NCBI GenBank assembly: GCA_002394205.1
Contig: DGTC01000064.1
Location: 1-64,000, forward strand
Reading direction: 5' to 3'
Length of the DNA: 64,000 nt
DNA from: Lachnospira sp. UBA4346
Lineage (GTDB): Bacteria; Bacillota; Clostridia; Lachnospirales; Lachnospiraceae
Under the pieces are notes generated by a model, which saw only the letters and a list, made by a program, of their open reading frames with translations, was not told the origin of the DNA and searched no databases. This document shows positions 1-8,573 of this stretch, piece after piece; the stretch's first letter is position 1, and every line of letters starts with the position of its first letter. Both the position numbers and the translations under genes were made by a program.

Positions 1-1577
1 ATGATATTTATTCAATTGAAGATTTGGCACAGTTGATTTATGATTTGAAAAATGCGAATAAAGACGCAAGAATTTCTGTAAAACTCGTATCAGAAGCAGG
101 TGTTGGAACAATCGCTTCCGGTGTAGCAAAGGCTGGGGCACAGGTTATCTTGATTTCCGGTTATGATGGTGGTACAGGTGCAGCACCTAGAAGTTCAATT
201 CACAATGCAGGACTTCCTTGGGAATTAGGGCTTGCTGAGGCACACCAGACATTGACAATGAATGGACTTCGTAACAAGGTAATCATTGAAACAGATGGTA
301 AGCTGATGAGCGGCAGAGATGTTGCAATTGCAGCTATGCTTGGTGCAGAAGAGTTTGGATTTGCAACGGCTCCATTGGTTACGATGGGATGTGTGATGAT
401 GCGTGTATGTAACTTGGATACGTGTCCGGTCGGTGTTGCAACACAGAATCCGGAACTTCGAAAGAGATTTACAGGTAAGCCGGAGTATGTTGTAAACTTT
501 ATGAAATTTATTGCACAGGAATTGCGTGAATACATGGCACAGCTCGGGGTAAAGACTGTAGATGAATTAGTAGGACGTACAGACTTCTTAGAGCAGAAGC
601 AGGTAGAGAACAGTGGATGTTCTGATAAGGTGGATTTATCAAAAATTCTTGACAATCCATTTATTAAGGAAGCAGCACAGATTCACTATAACAAGAAGAA
701 TGTGTATGACTTCCAGTTGTCACAGACAGTTGATGAGAAGATTCTCTTAAAGAGATTCTTACCTGCAATGGAAAATCATGAGTGCAGAAGCACAGAAATC
801 GATGTTACCAATACAGACCGTTCTGTTGGTACATTACTTGGCGCAGAGATTACAAGAAGATTTGGAGAGAACTTAGAAGAAGATACATATACGGTAAAAT
901 GTAATGGTGCAGGCGGTCAGAGTTTTGGTGCATTTGTTCCAAAGGGACTTACATTAGAACTTGTCGGCGACAGCAATGATTATTTCGGTAAAGGACTTTC
1001 AGGTGGTAAGTTAATCGTTTATCCGGCAGCAGGAGCTAATTACAAAGAGGATGAAAATATTATTATCGGTAATGTGGCGCTGTATGGTGCAACCAGTGGT
1101 AAAGCGTATATCAATGGTGTTGCAGGAGAACGTTTCTGTGTTCGTAATTCCGGTGCAACAGCAGTCGTAGAAGGTTGCGGTGACCATGGTTGTGAATATA
1201 TGACGGGTGGTTATGCCGTCGTATTAGGTAAGGTTGGTAAGAACTTTGCGGCAGGTATGAGCGGTGGTATTGCTTATGTCTTAGATGAAGATACAACGCT
1301 GTATAAGCATGTCAATAAAGAGCTGGTATCTATGGAATCGGTTACGGATAAGTACAATGTATTAGAGTTAAAGCAGATGATTACAGATCACGTTGCATAT
1401 ACAAATTCTAAGAAAGGTAAAGATGTTTTAGAGCATTTTGAAGAATATTTGCCAAAATTTAAGAAGATTATTCCACATGACTATAAGAAGATGATGAATA
1501 AAATGGTTCAGATGGAAGAGAAGGGCTTAAGCAGCGAGCAGGCACAGATTGAAGCATTTTACGCAGCAACAAGATAG
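1..1577 (+). CDS. gltB: Glutamate synthase large subunit, C-terminal part (5' end outside window)
   Basis: Large (alpha) subunit of NADPH-dependent glutamate synthase, which makes glutamate from glutamine and 2-oxoglutarate. The reading frame is open from base 3 with no stop upstream, so the N-terminal glutaminase part lies outside the window. Visible: the end of the FMN-binding barrel (GYDGGTGAAPRSS near base 160), the [3Fe-4S] cysteines in MMRVCNLDTCPVG around 410-440, and the C-terminal GXGXG beta-helix (NGAGGQSFGAFVPKG, then GGKLIVYP, around 900-1030). It ends 15 bases before gltD, so the two form an operon. The internal TTG at base 24 is not a real start. Family assignment is very secure. 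Confidence 0.96.
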   Translation, partial: DIYSIEDLAQLIYDLKNANKDARISVKLVSEAGVGTIASGVAKAGAQVILISGYDGGTGAAPRSSIHNAGLPWELGLAEAHQTLTMNGLRNKVIIETDGKLMSGRDVAIAAMLGAEEFGFATAPLVTMGCVMMRVCNLDTCPVGVATQNPELRKRFTGKPEYVVNFMKFIAQELREYMAQLGVKTVDELVGRTDFLEQKQVENSGCSDKVDLSKILDNPFIKEAAQIHYNKKNVYDFQLSQTVDEKILLKRFLPAMENHECRSTEIDVTNTDRSVGTLLGAEITRRFGENLEEDTYTVKCNGAGGQSFGAFVPKGLTLELVGDSNDYFGKGLSGGKLIVYPAAGANYKEDENIIIGNVALYGATSGKAYINGVAGERFCVRNSGATAVVEGCGDHGCEYMTGGYAVVLGKVGKNFAAGMSGGIAYVLDEDTTLYKHVNKELVSMESVTDKYNVLELKQMITDHVAYTNSKKGKDVLEHFEEYLPKFKKIIPHDYKKMMNKMVQMEEKGLSSEQAQIEAFYAATR

Positions 1578-1592
1578 AGAAAGGGGATTTAT

Positions 1593-3083
1593 ATGGGAAA
1601 GGCAACTGGATTTTTAGAATATCAAAGAGAAGATGCAAGAGCAATTGCGCCAAAGGAACGTATTTTAAATTTTAATGAATTTCATATTCCGCTGTCAGAG
1701 GAAGCGCAAAGAAGACAGAGTGCAAGATGCATGGATTGTGGTGTGCCATTTTGCCAGTCAGGAATGAATATTAAGGGAATGACATCAGGCTGTCCCCTGA
1801 ATAATCTGATACCGGAATGGAATGATCTTGTATACACAGGTAACTGGGAACAGGCATATCATCGTTTGCATAAGACGAGTAATTTTCCGGAATTTACATC
1901 AAGAGTGTGTCCGGGTTTATGTGAAAAGGCTTGTACGTGTGGATTAAATGGAGATGCAGTTAGTACCAAGGAAAATGAAAAGGCAATCATTGAGCGTGCA
2001 TATGCAAATGGACTTGCAGGTCCAAAGCCGCCAAAGGTTCGTACAGGAAAAAGAATTGCAGTTGTAGGTTCGGGTCCTTCCGGACTTGCAGTTGCAGATC
2101 AATTAAATACGAGAGGACATCATGTGACGGTATATGAACGTGCAGACAGAATCGGTGGATTATTACGCTATGGAATTCCAAATATGAAGTTAGAAAAGCA
2201 TATTATTGACCGTAAATTAGATGTTATGCGTGCAGAAGGTGTAGAATTTGTAGTCAATGCCAATGTGGGAGAAAACATCAAAGCAAAGCAGCTGATGAAA
2301 GATTATGATGCGGTAGTACTTGCTTGTGGAGCTTCTAATCCTAGAGATATTCAGGCACCGGGACGTGATGCAAAGGGAATTTATTTTGCAGTAGATTTCT
2401 TAACAGCCACAACAAAGAGTTTATTAGATTCCAACCTGACAGATGGCAAGTATATTTCAGCAAAAGATAAACATGTCGTTGTTATCGGTGGTGGTGATAC
2501 AGGAAATGACTGTGTAGGTACATGTATTCGTCACGGTTGTAAGTCGATTACACAATTAGAGATGATGCCAAAAGCACCAGACGAGAGAAGAGAGAGCAAT
2601 CCATGGCCACAGTGGCCGCTTGTCTGCAAAACAGATTACGGTCAGGAAGAAGCCATTGCTGTATTTGGTCATGATCCTAGAATCTATACAACAACGGTAA
2701 AAGAATTTATAAAAGATAAAAAGGGGAACTTGACAAAAATCGTAGTTGTATCATTAGAGTCCAAAGTCGATGAAAAAACAGGCAGAAGAATGATGGTTCC
2801 AGTAGAGGGAACAGAAAAAGAAATGCCGTGTGAACTCGTACTTATCGCAGCAGGATTCTTAGGTTCACAAAAATATGTAACCGATGCATTCGGTGTCGCC
2901 TTAACAGAACGCACCAATGTTAAAACAGAAGAAGGAGCCTTTGCAACCAGCATCCCGGGCGTATTCACAGCCGGAGACATGCACACAGGCCAATCCCTAG
3001 TAGTCAAAGCCATCCGCCAAGGCCGCGACTGCGCCCAAGAAATAGATAAATATCTAATGGGGTATACAAATATTGCGAGATAA
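1593..3083 (+). CDS. gltD: Glutamate synthase small subunit
   Basis: Beta subunit (496 aa, full length) that takes electrons from NADPH through FAD and [4Fe-4S] clusters to GltB. The N-terminal cluster ligands appear in RCMDCGVPFCQ (about residues 45-55) and SRVCPGLCEKACTCG (about 105-118). The first dinucleotide fold is VVGSGPSGLAVADQL (about 157), and the second is VVIGGGDTGNDCVG (about 297). The start is set by the upstream sequence AAAGGGG 8 bases before ATG. It follows gltB by 15 bases. A strong hairpin with a T-run begins just after the stop codon. This protein differs from the GltA/NfnB homologue at 51.7 kb, which has a separate partner. Confidence 0.96.
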   Translation: MGKATGFLEYQREDARAIAPKERILNFNEFHIPLSEEAQRRQSARCMDCGVPFCQSGMNIKGMTSGCPLNNLIPEWNDLVYTGNWEQAYHRLHKTSNFPEFTSRVCPGLCEKACTCGLNGDAVSTKENEKAIIERAYANGLAGPKPPKVRTGKRIAVVGSGPSGLAVADQLNTRGHHVTVYERADRIGGLLRYGIPNMKLEKHIIDRKLDVMRAEGVEFVVNANVGENIKAKQLMKDYDAVVLACGASNPRDIQAPGRDAKGIYFAVDFLTATTKSLLDSNLTDGKYISAKDKHVVVIGGGDTGNDCVGTCIRHGCKSITQLEMMPKAPDERRESNPWPQWPLVCKTDYGQEEAIAVFGHDPRIYTTTVKEFIKDKKGNLTKIVVVSLESKVDEKTGRRMMVPVEGTEKEMPCELVLIAAGFLGSQKYVTDAFGVALTERTNVKTEEGAFATSIPGVFTAGDMHTGQSLVVKAIRQGRDCAQEIDKYLMGYTNIAR

Positions 3084-3200
3084 CGAGCAGTGCCGATGAA
3101 AAACCTGCCATACTTGACGTGAGCTGGCTCACATGAGAGTATGGCAGTTTTTTTATCGATAGTGTGACAACACGTCATACTTGTTAAGCGAAGCGAAACA
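3081..3200 (+). repeat. Dispersed hairpin repeat R1, copy a
   Basis: Begins exactly at the gltD stop codon with TAACGAGCAGTGCC, the same 14 bases that open copy b at 43488. It then has a locus-specific outer stem, a conserved inner palindrome (GTGAGC-TG-GCTCAC here), a T-run and the block GATAGTG-GAC-CACG. The outer stem sequence is completely different between copies but remains self-complementary. This points to selection on the fold rather than the sequence. Confidence 0.6.
3099..3154 (+). terminator. Terminator hairpin after gltD (inside dispersed repeat)
   Basis: The arms CTGCCATACT and AGTATGGCAG pair and are followed by seven T. The loop contains a second palindrome, GTGAGC-TG-GCTCAC. 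The hairpin doubles as the core of the dispersed repeat described at 3081. Confidence 0.75.
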
Positions 3201-3224
3201 AGTATGTAGGCACTGCGAGTGAAG

Positions 3225-3330
3225 TATAGAGGATTATACAAGCAAGCTTGCAAGAGGATGTTTCTGGCTTTTTAGCGATAGTCCGACAGGACGTATGAGT
3301 ATGGAGTGAAGCGGAATACGAATGGCGTTC
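3225..3330 (+). repeat. Dispersed hairpin repeat R1, degenerate copy
   Basis: A third, decayed relative directly follows copy a. It has the inner palindrome GCAAGCTTGC followed by AAGAGG, then CTTTTT, GCGATAGT and CCGACAGGACG. These match the order of blocks in the copies at 3081 and 43488. The outer stem is not clear here. Confidence 0.4.
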
Positions 3331-3361
3331 CGATAATCTTTCCCATTGAATTCCAAGAAAC

Positions 3362-3390
3362 TTGAACAATTTCAAAAAATCGCATATACT
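3362..3390 (+). promoter_or_regulatory. Sigma-A-type promoter for cls
   Basis: TTGAAC, a 17-base spacer, then TATACT. It ends about 65 bases before the cardiolipin synthase start and downstream of the R1 repeats. Confidence 0.5.
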
Positions 3391-3454
3391 ATATAATTAT
3401 ATATAGAAGAAACAGTTTGATGAAAAGTGTTCATAGAGCGAAATGGAGAGACAG

Positions 3455-5173
3455 ATGAGTCAGGGACAATATAAGAAGAAAGTAAATAAAAAGTTAAGAG
3501 GAATGTTACGGTTATTCTTTAGTAGAACGACCATTATATTTGTGGCTGTATTTTTACAAGTGTGCATTATGTTCTATACCATACAATGGCTATCGGATTA
3601 CTCTACATTTGTTAATTATGGCTTTTTGTTGCTTGGTGTGCTTGTAGCCATTCATATTATGGGAACCAATACGAATTCCAGTTTTAAGATGGCATGGTTG
3701 GTCCCGGTGCTGTTATTCCCAATTTTTGGTTCTGTATTTTATGTGTTTATGTATAATCAGTTCGACACGTATTCTATGAAGAAGCGCTTAGAGAAGATAG
3801 AACGGAAAGTGCAGCGAGAATTTACACAGGACAGAGGAGTTTTAGAAGCTCTAAAAAATCAGTCCGGTGGCGAATATGGTCTTGCAGAATATCTGCATAA
3901 TGTAGGAAGATTTCCAGCGTATCGGAACTGCCGTATGAAGTTTTTTCCATTGGGAGAAGATAAATATCAGGAAATGCTCGTTCAGTTAAAGCAGGCAAAG
4001 CATTTTATTTTCTTGGAGTATTTTATTGTATCAGAAGGTCAGATGTGGGATTCGATTTTGGAGATTCTAAAGGAAAAGGCAGCAGAAGGTGTAGAAGTTC
4101 GATTTATGTATGACGGCATGTGTAGTTTAGGACTGCTTCCTTATGGATATTATAAAAAGATTCGCAGGTATGGTATTCAGGCAACTACATTTTCGCAATT
4201 AAAACCAGCGTTATCATCTTATCAGAATAATAGAGATCACCGAAAAATTCTAGTTATTGACGGGCGAGTTGCATTTACCGGTGGGGTAAATCTTGCAGAT
4301 GAATATATCAATGAATATGAGCGTTTTGGACATTGGAAAGATACGGCAATTATGGTAGAAGGGCCGGCGGTGCGTTCGTTTACATTAATGTTTTTAAAAA
4401 TGTGGAATGTTGCCAATAAAGTGAAAGACGTACCACATGAGGAATTTGAACGCTATTTACGGTATACAGAAGGGTATGCATGCAATAATGCGTTGACAAA
4501 AGAGAATATAGATGATATTGATACGGAGGAAGAACGGGCCATTGAGATGCTTTTGGAAGAATCTCAGATTGAAAAGGCAATTCGCGTTCAGGAACGTATG
4601 GCAGCACATATTCCGGCGCATACGGGAGGTTTTGTTATTCCATATAGTGATGATCCATTTACCGATGAACGCATTGGAAAGCAAGTATATATTGATATTT
4701 TAAATCGTGCAAGACACTATGTACACATTATGACACCGTATTTGATTCTGGATGATGAAATGGCAGCGGCGCTGACATATAGTGCGAAAAGAGGCGTGGA
4801 AACGGTCATTATCATGCCGCATATCCCGGACAAGATGTATGCGTATTTGTTAGCGAGAACATATTATAAGGATTTGTTGGAAAATGGTGTGAAAATTTAT
4901 GAATATACACCGGGATTTGTGCATGCAAAAGTATTTGTCAGTGACGATATTAGGGGAGTTGTGGGGACAAGCAATTTAGATTTTCGAAGCCTATATTTGC
5001 ATTTTGAATGTTGTATGTATATTTACAATAATGACGTTGTATTTGACATGGAAGCGGATTATCAGAATACATTGGCAAAATGTCAGCAGATTACAATAGA
5101 AGATTGCGAAAAATATCCATTTATGAAAAAAGTGGCTGGACGATTGTTACGATTTGTTGCTCCATTAATGTAA
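3455..5173 (+). CDS. cls: Cardiolipin synthase (phospholipase D family)
   Basis: Membrane enzyme joining two phosphatidylglycerols into cardiolipin (572 aa). Two hydrophobic segments near the N-terminus (about residues 25-45 and 55-95) match the usual membrane anchor. Two phospholipase D HKD motifs are intact: HRKILVIDGRVAFTGG (about 268) and HAKVFVSDDIRGVVGTSN (about 492). ATG at 3455 is chosen over an ATG four codons earlier, because GGAGAG sits 4-9 bases before 3455 and nothing comparable precedes the earlier one. It is monocistronic, with its own promoter, and a separate promoter follows for the next gene. A ClsA-type family member; assignment secure. Confidence 0.93.
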   Translation: MSQGQYKKKVNKKLRGMLRLFFSRTTIIFVAVFLQVCIMFYTIQWLSDYSTFVNYGFLLLGVLVAIHIMGTNTNSSFKMAWLVPVLLFPIFGSVFYVFMYNQFDTYSMKKRLEKIERKVQREFTQDRGVLEALKNQSGGEYGLAEYLHNVGRFPAYRNCRMKFFPLGEDKYQEMLVQLKQAKHFIFLEYFIVSEGQMWDSILEILKEKAAEGVEVRFMYDGMCSLGLLPYGYYKKIRRYGIQATTFSQLKPALSSYQNNRDHRKILVIDGRVAFTGGVNLADEYINEYERFGHWKDTAIMVEGPAVRSFTLMFLKMWNVANKVKDVPHEEFERYLRYTEGYACNNALTKENIDDIDTEEERAIEMLLEESQIEKAIRVQERMAAHIPAHTGGFVIPYSDDPFTDERIGKQVYIDILNRARHYVHIMTPYLILDDEMAAALTYSAKRGVETVIIMPHIPDKMYAYLLARTYYKDLLENGVKIYEYTPGFVHAKVFVSDDIRGVVGTSNLDFRSLYLHFECCMYIYNNDVVFDMEADYQNTLAKCQQITIEDCEKYPFMKKVAGRLLRFVAPLM

Positions 5174-5229
5174 AAATATGCATATTTGAGCGAAAAAACA
5201 TACAAAATGTCGAACTTTTAGATGTTTGG

Positions 5230-5258
5230 TTGCATTTCTATGTATCGTGTAGTATGAT
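5230..5258 (+). promoter_or_regulatory. Promoter of the HPr-like gene
   Basis: TTGCAT, a 17-base spacer, then TATGAT, about 50 bases before the start codon at 5310. Confidence 0.5.
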
Positions 5259-5309
5259 GTTAAAGTACATTGTAACAATATACGAAACGAGGAGATAAGG
5301 GGAAAAAAT

Positions 5310-5546
5310 ATGTTGACAGTTTCAGTTTTATTGGATTCTATTGAAAAGGTACAGAAGTTTGTAAGTCTGATTAGCAAATATTCCTGTGATTTTGACATTG
5401 AGTCAGGTCATAGCTGTGTAGATGCGAAGTCAATAGTAGGCTTATTTAGTCTTGATATCAGTAATCCACTCAGATTAACGATTAATAGCTATGGAGAAGA
5501 AGTGGAAGATATTTTAAGAGATATTAATGAATTTATGGAATATTGA
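5310..5546 (+). CDS. HPr-family protein lacking the phosphocarrier histidine
   Basis: A 78-aa protein of the HPr fold (PTS phosphocarrier family). Alignment by eye to Bacillus HPr places KSIVGLFSLD (residues 40-49) on the KSIMGVMSLG block, so the regulatory serine is kept at S41. The catalytic histidine of GIHARPA is replaced: the equivalent stretch reads SIEKVQK, with E12 at the histidine position and no arginine after it. It therefore cannot act in the normal PTS phosphorelay. Known His-less relatives such as Crh act through the phosphorylated serine in carbon catabolite control, so a regulatory role is inferred. AGGGG precedes the ATG. It is transcribed alone, with its own promoter and terminator. 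Confidence 0.75.
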   Translation: MLTVSVLLDSIEKVQKFVSLISKYSCDFDIESGHSCVDAKSIVGLFSLDISNPLRLTINSYGEEVEDILRDINEFMEY

Positions 5547-5623
5547 TTGGTATACGTTATCAATAGTGTGATTGGTTTAAATGACTATTGGGGCGAATTA
5601 AAAATGATATAAATAGCACAATT

Positions 5624-5669
5624 AAGGCACATACAGGGAGTGATAACATTACTTGTATGTGCCTTGTTT
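5624..5669 (+). terminator. Terminator after the HPr-like gene
   Basis: AAGGCACATACA and TGTATGTGCCTT form a perfect 12-bp stem, followed by GTTT. The T-run is short, so termination may be partial. The rest of the stretch 5547-5829 shows no gene. Confidence 0.55.
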
Positions 5670-5829
5670 CATATACTTGTATAAGAAAATGGTAAATCAA
5701 GGCATATAATTACAAAGAAGATGTCGTATTAAAACGGAGATTCTTGTATGAAAATTTATAGACGTTGCTATGCGTAGATATTTTGTAGGGGTAATTTAGA
5801 CGAAATGTAGCAACGGTGCGTGTTATGAA

Positions 5830-6360
5830 TTACGAAATCCAATTTGCAATTTCCTGAATTGAAGATAAAAAGGAAATTTTATCACGGTTCGCTTGACTAA
5901 TAAATCCTTCATTTGTCATATGGTCGAAACATGCCTGCATTGCATCATAGAAGTGATTCACATTGTAAAATGCAACGGATTTGTCAATGTGACCCAAACA
6001 CAGCATGGAAATGACTTCGGAAATCTCTTCTAATGTGCCGGTTCCACCCGGAAATGTAATAAATACGTCAGCAAGTTCAATCATTTTTGCTTTGCGGGTA
6101 TGCATATCCGGTGTAACAATCAGCTCTGTTATGGAATCAAGTTGTAATTCCTGTTCAATAAAAAATTCAGGCTCCACACCGGTAACAGTACCGCCAGATG
6201 CTAGAGCAGCCTTTGCTAAATGCCCCATCAGACCGCTTTCACTGCCACCATAAATCAAGTGATGCCCATTTCCGCCAATCCATGTTCCAAGTTCTATTAC
6301 TGCCTGTTTGTATACAGGATTCTTTCCTACATTTGAACCTAAATAAACTGCGATATTCAT
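5830..6360 (-). CDS. LOG/TIGR00730-family Rossmann protein
   Basis: A 176-aa Rossmann-fold protein of the LOG family (cytokinin riboside 5'-monophosphate phosphoribohydrolase-like). The diagnostic motif PGGTGTLEE is at about residues 104-112, with GGSESGLMG at about 38-46. Bacterial members hydrolyse nucleotide monophosphates to base and ribose-5-phosphate, but the real substrate here is unknown. The start codon lies 5 bases after the stop of the SdpI-like gene at 6366, so the two minus-strand genes are probably co-transcribed. The length is at the short end for the family. Confidence 0.85.
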   Translation of the reverse strand: MNIAVYLGSNVGKNPVYKQAVIELGTWIGGNGHHLIYGGSESGLMGHLAKAALASGGTVTGVEPEFFIEQELQLDSITELIVTPDMHTRKAKMIELADVFITFPGGTGTLEEISEVISMLCLGHIDKSVAFYNVNHFYDAMQACFDHMTNEGFISQANRDKISFLSSIQEIANWIS

Positions 6361-6365
6361 ATGTA

Positions 6366-6749
6366 TTATACGTCCTTTCTGATTCCATTTTTATCAAAAT
6401 TATGTTTTAAAGCCTTTTCGGTTGGAAAAATAGAACCAATCAAAAAGACAAGTTGGATGACGATAAGGATAGTGTTTACAAAGCCGAGCGTATTTTCATT
6501 TGCATGATAAAAAGGAATAGGCAAAAGGATTGTCGGAATGAGCAGTATAAGTCCAATATGCCACCATAGTTTTCCGACATATGCATGGGCAAATTTCCAC
6601 GTATCCATATTTTTCATAGACATGGTTGTTCGATACCCAATTAATCCATTGATTTGTTTAGGACAATGCTTCCACATTATTCGTCCACCAATGAGCATAG
6701 TAAGGGGAATCAAACTGTCACAAATAATCAAAAACCACCAAAACCACAT
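6366..6749 (-). CDS. SdpI-like small membrane protein
   Basis: A 127-aa membrane protein with three to four hydrophobic helices (about residues 3-22, 60-80 and 88-108). The loop motif GYRTTMSMKNMDTWKFAHAY (about 38-57) matches the signature of the SdpI/YhfL family (GYRT..S..N...W..A). SdpI of Bacillus is an immunity and signalling protein against the SdpC toxin, but most family members have no assigned role and no toxin gene is visible here. A perfect AGGAGG lies 7 bases before the ATG. It is likely first in a two-gene operon with the LOG-family gene. Confidence 0.75.
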   Translation of the reverse strand: MWFWWFLIICDSLIPLTMLIGGRIMWKHCPKQINGLIGYRTTMSMKNMDTWKFAHAYVGKLWWHIGLILLIPTILLPIPFYHANENTLGFVNTILIVIQLVFLIGSIFPTEKALKHNFDKNGIRKDV

Positions 6750-7174
6750 ATAGATACCTCCTGTGTTATCTTATAATTCATACGTTGCAACTTATACTGT
6801 ATAAAATTGCCATTTTTAATAAAACTAAAGTCAGTATACAAAAGAACGTCCATATTAGATGCTGTAATTTGAATCATGCCAAATCTGTAAATTCTCGCTT
6901 CGTCAAAAACGAGCGAAAGCAATTTTTGGCAATGCCCATGTTTGAAAGCTAATCTTCATCCGATACATTTTTAAAATATCAATTGGTTTCATATTATACA
7001 GTAAATTTATATAGTTTCATTATACATAATCGGAGTTGTGATTGCTAGTTGTTTCTGTAAAGAGTTGCAAGGAAAAATAATTTATTAATTACTATTGCAA
7101 TATTTTCTAAACTGTGTATAATATAAATTATAGAAATGAATTTAATTCTTAAAATATATAACAAAGGAGAATGA
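6750..7174. other. Intergenic stretch without recognised gene
   Basis: Holds the leader of the SdpI-like gene on the minus strand and the AAAGGAG site of the Rpn gene on the plus strand. A small imperfect hairpin (GCTTCGT..ACGAGC, about 6897-6914) is followed by ATTTTT. No other structure or gene could be supported. Confidence 0.4.
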
Positions 7175-8251
7175 ATGACAGAAACACAAGTAACACAAAC
7201 ATTGCTTGCGGCTGGAGAAGAAACACAGTATGATGAATGTATCAAAAAGATATTGGCAAATAAGAAAATTCTAGCTTATATCCTGCGCAATACTGTGAAA
7301 GAATTCAAAGGAATGAATCCAGATGAAATCGCAGCATGTATTGAAGGAGAACCACAGATAAGTACCGTACCAATAGCAGGCGGACGAACAAACCAATTTT
7401 TTCATTCAGATTCAAAGAAAACGAATCAAAAACTTGAGAGAATGAAAGAATCTTACAACAAAAATCTTCCAGAAAATCAAACCATATCCGGTATGAATAC
7501 CGAAGATTCCGAGATTGGCGAAGGGTTAATCCGATATGATATTATCTTTTACGTCAGAACAAAAGACGGCGTATCTCAAATCATCGTAAATGTCGAGGCA
7601 CAAAAAAATGAGCCAAATACATATGATATTCTAAATCGAGCAATCTTTTATACAAGTCGAATGATATCATCCCAAAAGAACAGAGATTTTGACAATATGC
7701 AGTATAATGATATGAAAGAAGTATATTCTATCTGGTTGTGCATGAATATGAAAGGGCCAAGTATACACCATATTCATTTAACGAATGAAGAACTAATAGG
7801 GCATCATGATTGGAAGGGAAATTTGGATATATTCAATATTGTTATGGTAGGAATTGCAGAAAATCTTCCGGAACAATCAGAAAGATATGAACTCAACCGA
7901 TTATTAACAACATTACTGTCGCAAAATATCAAAGAACGTGATAAACTTAGTATAATAGAAAAAGAATATGGAATCGTAACAGATGATGGATTAACAGAGG
8001 AGGTGGAGCAGATGTGTAATTTAGGACAGGGACTATTAGAGAGAGGAATATCTCAAGGAATAGTAGAAGGCGAAGCACGTGGAGAAAGTCGCGGAATAGC
8101 AATTGGAGAGGAACGAGGACGAGAAGCTGGTTTATTAGAAGGCAAGGTACAAATGATTCGTAAATTATATCAGTTAGAGTATTCCATAGAAGCAATAGCC
8201 GAAATTGCAGAAATGCCAGAAAAACAGATAAGAGAAATCTTAGCTATTTAG
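7175..8251 (+). CDS. Rpn-family PD-(D/E)XK nuclease (recombination-promoting nuclease / putative transposase)
   Basis: A 358-aa member of the Rpn/YhgA-like group, very abundant in Lachnospiraceae. The PD-(D/E)XK core is visible as RYDIIFYVR (about residues 114-122) followed by IIVNVEAQKNE (about 131-141), giving the D...ExQ active site. The C-terminus has charged glycine-rich GEARGESRG-type repeats and a short helical tail (EAIAEIAEMPEKQIREIL) common to the family. E. coli RpnA is a DNA endonuclease that promotes RecA-independent recombination; activity here is inferred. AAAGGAG precedes the ATG. Tandem structured RNAs follow directly after the stop codon. Confidence 0.8.
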   Translation: MTETQVTQTLLAAGEETQYDECIKKILANKKILAYILRNTVKEFKGMNPDEIAACIEGEPQISTVPIAGGRTNQFFHSDSKKTNQKLERMKESYNKNLPENQTISGMNTEDSEIGEGLIRYDIIFYVRTKDGVSQIIVNVEAQKNEPNTYDILNRAIFYTSRMISSQKNRDFDNMQYNDMKEVYSIWLCMNMKGPSIHHIHLTNEELIGHHDWKGNLDIFNIVMVGIAENLPEQSERYELNRLLTTLLSQNIKERDKLSIIEKEYGIVTDDGLTEEVEQMCNLGQGLLERGISQGIVEGEARGESRGIAIGEERGREAGLLEGKVQMIRKLYQLEYSIEAIAEIAEMPEKQIREILAI

Positions 8252-8255
8252 TTAA

Positions 8256-8410
8256 AATAAGACCTAGACAGAACCTTAAGTCAACCCAAAATCAAACCCA
8301 AGAAAGTAAGAAAGATGGGGTGCAAGACGTCCGGGGGACGTCTGATATGCGCGGACCGACGAGACATTATGTCGAGGAGACCTTGAACAGGGTTCAAGGG
8401 ACTCATCGGC
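8256..8410 (+). ncRNA. Unidentified structured RNA, copy A (strand assumed)
   Basis: About 155 bases, repeated in tandem at 8418. Elements: hairpin GACCTAG..CTTAAGTC, a purine-rich linker (AAGAAAGTAAG), hairpin GACGTCC-GGG-GGACGTC, and a 3' domain closed by CCGA..TCGG and capped by CCTTGAAC-AGG-GTTCAAGG. The 60-base core at 8299-8358 differs from copy B at only 3 positions, while the hairpin arms change with pairing preserved. No open reading frame explains it. I cannot name the family. The plus strand is inferred because the preceding gene reads into it and an intrinsic terminator follows copy B. Confidence 0.7.
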
Positions 8411-8417
8411 ATAAAAA

Positions 8418-8571
8418 AATAAGACCTAGGCTGTAAGCCTAAGTCAACCTCTAATAAAGCCAAGAAAGTAAGGAAGATGGGGCGCAAGACGTCCAGGGGA
8501 CGTCTGATATGCGCGGACCGAAGCGGAGCGGAGACCTTGAAGCAGGGCTTCAAGGAACTCCGCCGCTTCGG
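8418..8571 (+). ncRNA. Unidentified structured RNA, copy B (strand assumed)
   Basis: Second tandem unit, 162 bases downstream of copy A. The 3' domain is an almost perfect long hairpin: CCGAAGCG pairs with CGCTTCGG, GCGGAG with CTCCGC, and CCTTGAAGC-AGG-GCTTCAAGG caps it. Relative to copy A the cap gains one whole base pair while the AGG loop is kept. The 5' hairpin is GACCTAGGC..GCCTAAGTC. The 60-base core is 8461-8520. A terminator starts 3 bases after the closing stem, so both copies probably end the same transcript. Confidence 0.7.
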
Positions 8572-8573
8572 TT

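Noticed and set aside
2684..3253. 189-codon minus-strand frame over the gltD 3' end and R1 repeat
   Set aside because: It lies opposite a securely identified gene and its terminator, has no ribosome site, and its sequence has no protein-like pattern.
6728..6922. 64-codon minus-strand frame upstream of the SdpI-like gene
   Set aside because: It overlaps the SdpI-like gene's AGGAGG and start in another frame, and the composition is not protein-like.
8281..8553. 90-codon minus-strand open frame across the tandem repeat
   Set aside because: It is produced by the two RNA units being repeated in a compatible frame (the same peptide words recur). It has no ribosome site, and hairpins with compensating changes explain the sequence better.
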